Assembly (NCBI GenBank): GCA_034423135.1
Contig: DAOUJC010000021.1
Coordinates: 89,126 to 153,125, forward strand
DNA length: 64,000 nt
Direction of reading: 5' to 3'
Origin: JAPPHY01 sp034423135
GTDB lineage: Bacteria; Chloroflexota; Dehalococcoidia; Lucifugimonadales; UBA2985
Shown in pieces: positions 60,275 through 64,000 of the stretch. The notes below the pieces were generated by a model, which ran no database searches, was not told the DNA's origin, and worked only from the letters and a program-made list of their open reading frames with translations. How positions within the stretch are numbered: the first letter of the stretch is position 1; each line of letters starts with the position of its first letter. The position numbers were made by a program, and so were the translations under genes.

Positions 60275-60993
60275 TTTCTCATCTACCGTCATGGTCACGC
60301 GCTCGCTGGGTCAAGTCTGCAATTATCTGCCTCTCCGCTATTTCCCTCATGCTTTCGTTCGCTGGCTGCAACTCAACGGACAGCCCCGGAGCAACCGGAT
60401 TGCCGGGGCCCCAAGGCCCTGCTGGTGCCACTGGAGTACCCGGCCAGCAGGGACCCACTGGCGTGCCTGGGCCTCAAGGCCCCGCTGGTGCTACAGGCGT
60501 ACCGGGGCCTCAAGGCCCTGCCGGTGCAACTGGTGTGCCTGGGCCCCAGGGACCAGCAGGAAACACGATGGACCTCTATCCAGAATTGCACTTTGATTTC
60601 ACGCTGGATGAGGTATGCGCCTCAGGAATAAGGGATAACATGCGATATGGCGGTACATCAGCAGAGATTGAGGAGCAAAAAAATAGTTTGAACTTCCTGC
60701 TTGCGCTGCCTACCCGATATATGTCCGATTCACATATCTATTTCATCAAAAACCGCATTGAATACCACCTTCCGAACGAAACACGAGTGTGTGATAGAAG
60801 CTACGAGGCACTTAAATCGTTTGAGGAAATGCGTGAGTGGAACCCGATGGGCCGGTGGAGGGCCAGTGCTCTCGAACTTTACTGGCGATGCCAGTTCCCC
60901 GAAGATCCCTGGCTGGCAGATGGCCGTAGCCACAACGATGACGATTGTGCCGCAATCATGAGATGGCTGCCAGCTTCGTGGGTCCCGGAGTAG
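60271..60993 (+). CDS. Collagen-like repeat lipoprotein
   Basis: This protein of 240 residues has an N-terminal hydrophobic signal with lipobox LSFAGC near residue 33. It then has about twenty Gly-X-Y triplets (GATGLPGPQGPAGATGVPG and repeats), followed by a C-terminal domain of about 145 residues with several Cys (LHFDFTLDEVCASG, TRVCDRSYEALKSF, YWRCQFPEDPW) that I do not recognise. The start is TTG 60271, overlapping the previous stop, with GGGAGAGGAT upstream. The C-terminal part is AT-richer than its neighbours. Bacterial collagen-like regions form rod-like surface trimers; the ligand here is unknown. Confidence 0.8.
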   Translation: MISHLPSWSRARWVKSAIICLSAISLMLSFAGCNSTDSPGATGLPGPQGPAGATGVPGQQGPTGVPGPQGPAGATGVPGPQGPAGATGVPGPQGPAGNTMDLYPELHFDFTLDEVCASGIRDNMRYGGTSAEIEEQKNSLNFLLALPTRYMSDSHIYFIKNRIEYHLPNETRVCDRSYEALKSFEEMREWNPMGRWRASALELYWRCQFPEDPWLADGRSHNDDDCAAIMRWLPASWVPE

Positions 60994-61062
60994 ACTGCCT
61001 TGGACGAAGCGCCCGAATAGCGTCAATGACACCTGGCTTGGAACATCGCGAAGGAGTAACCC

Positions 61063-61770
61063 ATGCTGCTTGAAGACAAGGTCGCGCTTATCACCGGCGC
61101 TGGCCGCGGCATCGGGCGGGCTGTCGCGCTGGCGTTCGCCGCGGAGGGCGCTCGCATCGCCGCCACAGGCCGCAACGCGGAGCGCCTCGCGAGCGTCGTC
61201 GAGGAGATACGCGCCACAGGTGGACAGGCGCAGGCCTTCGCCCTCGACGTGACCCGCGAGGATGACGCGCGGCGCGTCGTCGAGCAGGTGCTGGCCGAGT
61301 GGGGCTGCATCGACCTGCTCGTCAACAATGCCGGCGTTATCGTGTACGACGTGCCAGTGTGGGCCACCACCGTCGAGGATTGGGACTACGTAATGACCAC
61401 AAACCTGCGCGGCATGTTCCTGACCACCCGTGCCGTCGTGCCACACATGATGGAGCGGCAGCAGGGCGTCATCATCAACATCGGCTCATCCTCAGGCCGC
61501 GTGCCTGAGGGCGACTACGGAGCGTACGTCACCTCTAAGTTCGGCGTGGTCGGCTACACGGTGTCGCTTGCCCACTCCCTGCGCGAGCACAACATCCGCG
61601 TCAACGGTATCAACCCCGACTGGGTCGACACCGACATGGCGCGCGCCTCCGACCCCAACGGCGATCCAAGCTGGATCACCCCGCAGCAGATCGCCGACGC
61701 CGCCCTGTACCTGGCCGCACGCGCTCCCAAGCTCATGACAGGGCAGTTCATCGACATGTTTGGCGGTTGA
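61063..61770 (+). CDS. Short-chain dehydrogenase/reductase (FabG-like)
   Basis: This classical SDR has 235 residues with the NAD(P) motif ALITGAGRGIGRAVALAFAA, LVNNAGVIVY, catalytic Ser in IINIGSSSGRVPEG, and Tyr/Lys in YGAYVTSKFGVVGY. The Arg in ATGRNAERLAS after strand 2 suggests NADP preference. The substrate is not determinable. The start is ATG 61063, behind AAGGAG. It lies 33 bp upstream of the methyltransferase gene, followed by the kinase-like gene, a probable three-gene unit. Confidence 0.92.
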   Translation: MLLEDKVALITGAGRGIGRAVALAFAAEGARIAATGRNAERLASVVEEIRATGGQAQAFALDVTREDDARRVVEQVLAEWGCIDLLVNNAGVIVYDVPVWATTVEDWDYVMTTNLRGMFLTTRAVVPHMMERQQGVIINIGSSSGRVPEGDYGAYVTSKFGVVGYTVSLAHSLREHNIRVNGINPDWVDTDMARASDPNGDPSWITPQQIADAALYLAARAPKLMTGQFIDMFGG

Positions 61771-61803
61771 TTTACCGCACCCGTCAGGAAGGACCGATCA
61801 CCA

Positions 61804-62499
61804 ATGACCCAACAGCCGGACATCTCACCGGATTTCTACAGGCAACACGCCAGGAGCTACGCGGAAAAGGCCCGCTCCACCACGCAGACGGTATTCACCA
61901 ACCCTTCACACCCGCGCCTGCGCCACTGGAGCGCCGTTCAGGAAGGGCTGCGTGAGCTGGTGCCCGTCGGCTCACGGGGGCTGGACGCCGGCTGCGGCGC
62001 AGGCGCTCACGACGTGTTCTCGCTCTGGCAGGATGGCTATGACATCTACGGAATCGACGCCGTGGAAGAGAACATCCTGGAAGCCCGCAGGCTCCACCCG
62101 GAGATCGCTGAGCGGGTGTCCGTTGCCGACCTCAGCCAACCGCTGGACTGGCCGGACGCCTCATTTGACTTCCTCATATGCAACGGAGTAATCCAGCACA
62201 TCGCTCCGGAGTCCACCACAGGTGTCACCCTGCCGGAGTTTGCGAGGGTGCTGCGACCCGGGGGTGTGCTTCAGCTGCTGTTCAAGTCCGGCAGCGGCGT
62301 GACAACGGTCTACGACGGCGAGTACGACGCGCACCGCTCGTTCCAGCTGTACGCCGTCGAGGATATAGTCGGCCTGCTGGCTGAGCGCGGCCTCCACGTC
62401 GTGCCGGCGGAGGGCGACGGGCTGGGCGGCGCCATGCTCTTCACCGACTACAAGCCTATGGAGCACTGCGTGCTGTTCGCGCGCAAGGACGGAGCATGA
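61804..62499 (+). CDS. Class I SAM-dependent methyltransferase
   Basis: This protein of 231 residues has motif I SRGLDAGCGAGAHDVFSL near residue 58, the acidic post-I ending YGIDAVEENILEARRLHP and the strand FDFLICNGVIQHIAPEST. It then has the Methyltransf_11-type LPEFARVLRPGGVLQLLFKS. The substrate is unknown. Its 3' end overlaps the kinase-like gene by 4 nt (ATGA), so the two are translationally coupled. Confidence 0.9.
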   Translation: MTQQPDISPDFYRQHARSYAEKARSTTQTVFTNPSHPRLRHWSAVQEGLRELVPVGSRGLDAGCGAGAHDVFSLWQDGYDIYGIDAVEENILEARRLHPEIAERVSVADLSQPLDWPDASFDFLICNGVIQHIAPESTTGVTLPEFARVLRPGGVLQLLFKSGSGVTTVYDGEYDAHRSFQLYAVEDIVGLLAERGLHVVPAEGDGLGGAMLFTDYKPMEHCVLFARKDGA

Positions 62500-63593
62500 C
62501 GGGGCTGGGCGTCCCACGCGACATCGGAGACGTCACCCCCGCCTGGCTCACGGAAGCGCTGCGGACGGGCGGTGCGCTCGGCGAGGCTTCCGTCACCGGC
62601 TTCACCTTCGATCCCATCAACGAGGGCAAGGGGTTCATGAGCCAGGTTGCCCGCCTTAGCCTCGACTACGACGGCGATTCGGCAGGCTGTCCCACCAGTG
62701 TTCTGCTGAAGCTACCCACGGACAGCCACGATCTGCTGATGCTCACCGACAGGCTTGGCAACAGGCGTCGCGAGGTGCAGTTCTACGCGAGTATTGCGGG
62801 CTGCGGCCCGATCAGCACGCCTGGAAGCTACCACTGCGGCATCGATCCAACCACCGGCCGCACGGTGATGCTGCTCGAGTGGCTCACCGCCGCTCGCCAG
62901 GGCGATACCTTGGCCGGCTGCACGACCGATGAGGCGGCGGCCTGCCTCGTAGAGATGGCGCGCTTCCACGCCCACTGGTGGGAGAGCTCGCATCTGGATT
63001 CGCTGGAGTGGATCCCTCTCAAGAGCGACGAGGCCTCGGCATACCGGGAGTTGTACGCGACTGCCTGGATCAAGCTTCAGGCCAAGGCCGGCGAACACAT
63101 GCCCGCGCGCCTCAGGCAAATTGGCGACCGCCTGGAGCCGGATGTGCCCCGGATCAAGGCCATGCTCGCGCGACCGCCCCGCACCATCATTCACGGCGAC
63201 TACCGCCTGGACAACTGCTTCTTCCGCGAGGAGGCCGCCTCAATCACGCCAATCGTGTTCGACTGGGAGTTCTGCGCCCGCGGCCGCGGAGCCTACGACG
63301 TGGCCAGCTTCCTGGGCGAGCTGCTCCCGCCGGAGCGGCGGCGTGCGGAGGAGATGGACCTGCTGCGCGCGTACCACAACGCCCTGCTGAGCGGCGGCGC
63401 AACCGGCTACACGTTCGAAGAGTGCCTGGACGACTACCGCCTCTCGATGCTGGAGGTGATGGTCTTCTGGATCGTCACCGGCGGTTTCTGCGACTTCGAG
63501 GGCGAGCGAGCAACTGAGTACCTGCGCGGCTCCCTCGAGCGATTCGACGCCGCCATATCCGACCTTGCTAGCATGGAGCTTCTGGGCTCCTAG
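62496..63593 (+). CDS. Aminoglycoside phosphotransferase-fold kinase
   Basis: This protein of 365 residues belongs to the APH/choline kinase/ecdysteroid-kinase-like group. The N-lobe has VLLKLPTDSH and the conserved Glu region ADRLGNRRREVQFY-like DRLGNRRREVQFYASI. The catalytic loop is IIHGDYRLDNCFF near residue 232, and the metal-binding DFE-equivalent is PIVFDWEFCARGRGAYDVAS. A small-molecule phosphotransfer role is expected; aminoglycoside resistance is not implied. It is coupled to the methyltransferase gene upstream. Confidence 0.88.
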   Translation: MTGLGVPRDIGDVTPAWLTEALRTGGALGEASVTGFTFDPINEGKGFMSQVARLSLDYDGDSAGCPTSVLLKLPTDSHDLLMLTDRLGNRRREVQFYASIAGCGPISTPGSYHCGIDPTTGRTVMLLEWLTAARQGDTLAGCTTDEAAACLVEMARFHAHWWESSHLDSLEWIPLKSDEASAYRELYATAWIKLQAKAGEHMPARLRQIGDRLEPDVPRIKAMLARPPRTIIHGDYRLDNCFFREEAASITPIVFDWEFCARGRGAYDVASFLGELLPPERRRAEEMDLLRAYHNALLSGGATGYTFEECLDDYRLSMLEVMVFWIVTGGFCDFEGERATEYLRGSLERFDAAISDLASMELLGS

Positions 63594-63601
63594 CGTGCGG
63601 C

Positions 63602-63631
63602 TTGCCCACGCGGACGCCGTGACGCTATACT
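63602..63631 (+). promoter_or_regulatory. Promoter upstream of tRNA-Val
   Basis: TTGCCC at 63602-63607 and TATACT at 63626-63631 are 18 bp apart, about 77 bp before the tRNA. Confidence 0.5.
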
Positions 63632-63707
63632 GACTCACCGGCCGCCGCAAGCCGGACTCCGAACGGGTCAACGACGGCGAGCGGCGCTGCCACTCAGGTC
63701 CACCTAC

Positions 63708-63781
63708 GGGCGATTAGCTCAGCTGGTTAGAGCGCTTGCTTTACACGCAAGAGGCCAGTGGTTCGAGTCCACTATCGCCCA
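63708..63781 (+). tRNA. tRNA-Val (anticodon UAC)
   Basis: A full cloverleaf: acceptor GGGCGAT/ATCGCCC, D-arm GCTCAGCTGGTTAGAGC, anticodon stem CTTGC/GCAAG with loop TTTACAC (TAC at 63742-63744), T-arm GTGG TTCGAGT CCAC and discriminator A at 63781. CCA is not encoded, unlike the tRNA-Met above. Confidence 0.96.
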
Positions 63782-63973
63782 CTCACGCTTGACAAGAGCA
63801 TGAACCAGCCGGCTCAGGCTCGCGCTGGAGCATCAGCCGCGCTCCGGCCCCGCCCCTATGTTGTGCGCCCATGACGATGTCCCCGCGCGACCCCGCTCAT
63901 CCTGATGGTATGAAAGAGTCACCTGATTCCTGCATGCTGTATGGGAGAAGACCAACAGCAAAGGAGGGACCAG
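63782..63973 (+). other. Non-coding region before the transposase, possible IS110 left end
   Basis: No gene is visible between tRNA-Val and the GTG at 63974. If the transposase is IS110-type, its left end and guide (bridge) RNA gene would lie here. I see several short complementary pairs but cannot fix the element boundary without the right end. Confidence 0.3.
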
Positions 63974-64000
63974 GTGACACTATATATTGGACTGGATGTA
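63974..64000 (+). mobile_element. Start of a probable IS110-family transposase (cut by window edge)
   Basis: GTG 63974 follows AAGGAGGGACCAG and opens a frame running to the edge. The nine visible residues, VTLYIGLDV, match the typical N-terminus of IS110 transposases, where the Asp is the first acidic residue of the RuvC-like DEDD catalytic domain. The call rests on very few residues. Confidence 0.45.

Noticed and set aside
60400..60565. Periodic GC-rich repeat as a mobile or CRISPR-like array
   Set aside because: The periodicity is 9 and 45 bp and matches Gly-X-Y codons of the collagen-like gene; spacers are absent.

Overview
This is a roughly 64 kb, high-GC, gene-dense bacterial chromosome segment. 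Gene content points to Chloroflexota, probably a Dehalococcoidia/SAR202-like lineage. The hints are Thr-Pro-rich linkers after lipoprotein signals, a VLRF1-type peptidyl-tRNA hydrolase next to MutS2, a UGSC-type selenoprotein, a MetG with an LSTSRN-type signature and frequent TTG/GTG starts. The lineage is inference; no rRNA gene is present. Two tRNA genes are visible: Met-type CAU at 59.8 kb and Val UAC at 63.7 kb.

Layout. 0-9.4 kb: the start of a large repeat-built surface protein (cut by the left edge), a methyltransferase with a foldable leader, a three-gene envelope cluster (His-rich membrane protein, cupredoxin-like lipoprotein, polytopic membrane protein) and a two-domain SDR protein. 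9.4-16.2 kb: NAD-dependent formate dehydrogenase, a mutS2-VLRF1 operon that looks like ribosome rescue, and an ECF sigma factor with a DUF4349 membrane protein. 16.2-21.4 kb: KatG, a thioredoxin-reductase-like flavoprotein, and a two-gene operon whose second gene reads through an in-frame UGA (selenocysteine) with a clear bacterial SECIS hairpin. 21.4-25.4 kb: cobalamin uptake and adenosylation operon (btuC-btuF-btuD-cobO) behind a cobalamin riboswitch.

25.5-37.6 kb: a matrixin-like lipoprotein, a small tautomerase and a phosphoesterase; then housekeeping genes thiL-tsaE-tsaB, ndk, rsfS, lepA, DUF503, rsmI, metG and a polyprenyl diphosphate synthase. A hicBA toxin-antitoxin module sits just downstream of rsmI between two copies of the rsmI 3' end, among REP-like palindromic repeats. 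37.6-46.8 kb: a PLD-nuclease/HTH protein, an amidohydrolase, lipA, two tandem desulforedoxin-like mini-proteins, an MFS transporter and convergent otsB/otsA for trehalose synthesis.

46.8-53.4 kb: an orphan winged-helix regulator, the glycine cleavage operon gcvT-gcvH-gcvPA-gcvPB (which needs the lipoyl group made by LipA), and a split OLD-like ATPase/TOPRIM pair that may be a defence system. 53.5-64 kb: an M20 peptidase, then pheS and pheT separated by two lower-GC genes, one being a second PLD-nuclease/HTH protein translationally coupled to pheT. After tRNA-Met come a HEPN-like protein and a collagen-repeat lipoprotein, an SDR, a methyltransferase, an APH-fold kinase, tRNA-Val, and the first codons of a probable IS110-family transposase at the right edge.

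The strongest unusual signals are the UGA-encoded selenoprotein with its SECIS, the mutS2-VLRF1 pair with an altered active-site loop, the cassette inside pheST, the hicBA island in a duplicated rsmI end, the tandem desulforedoxins, and a recurring extended -10 promoter (TATGCTA core) shared by unrelated operons.
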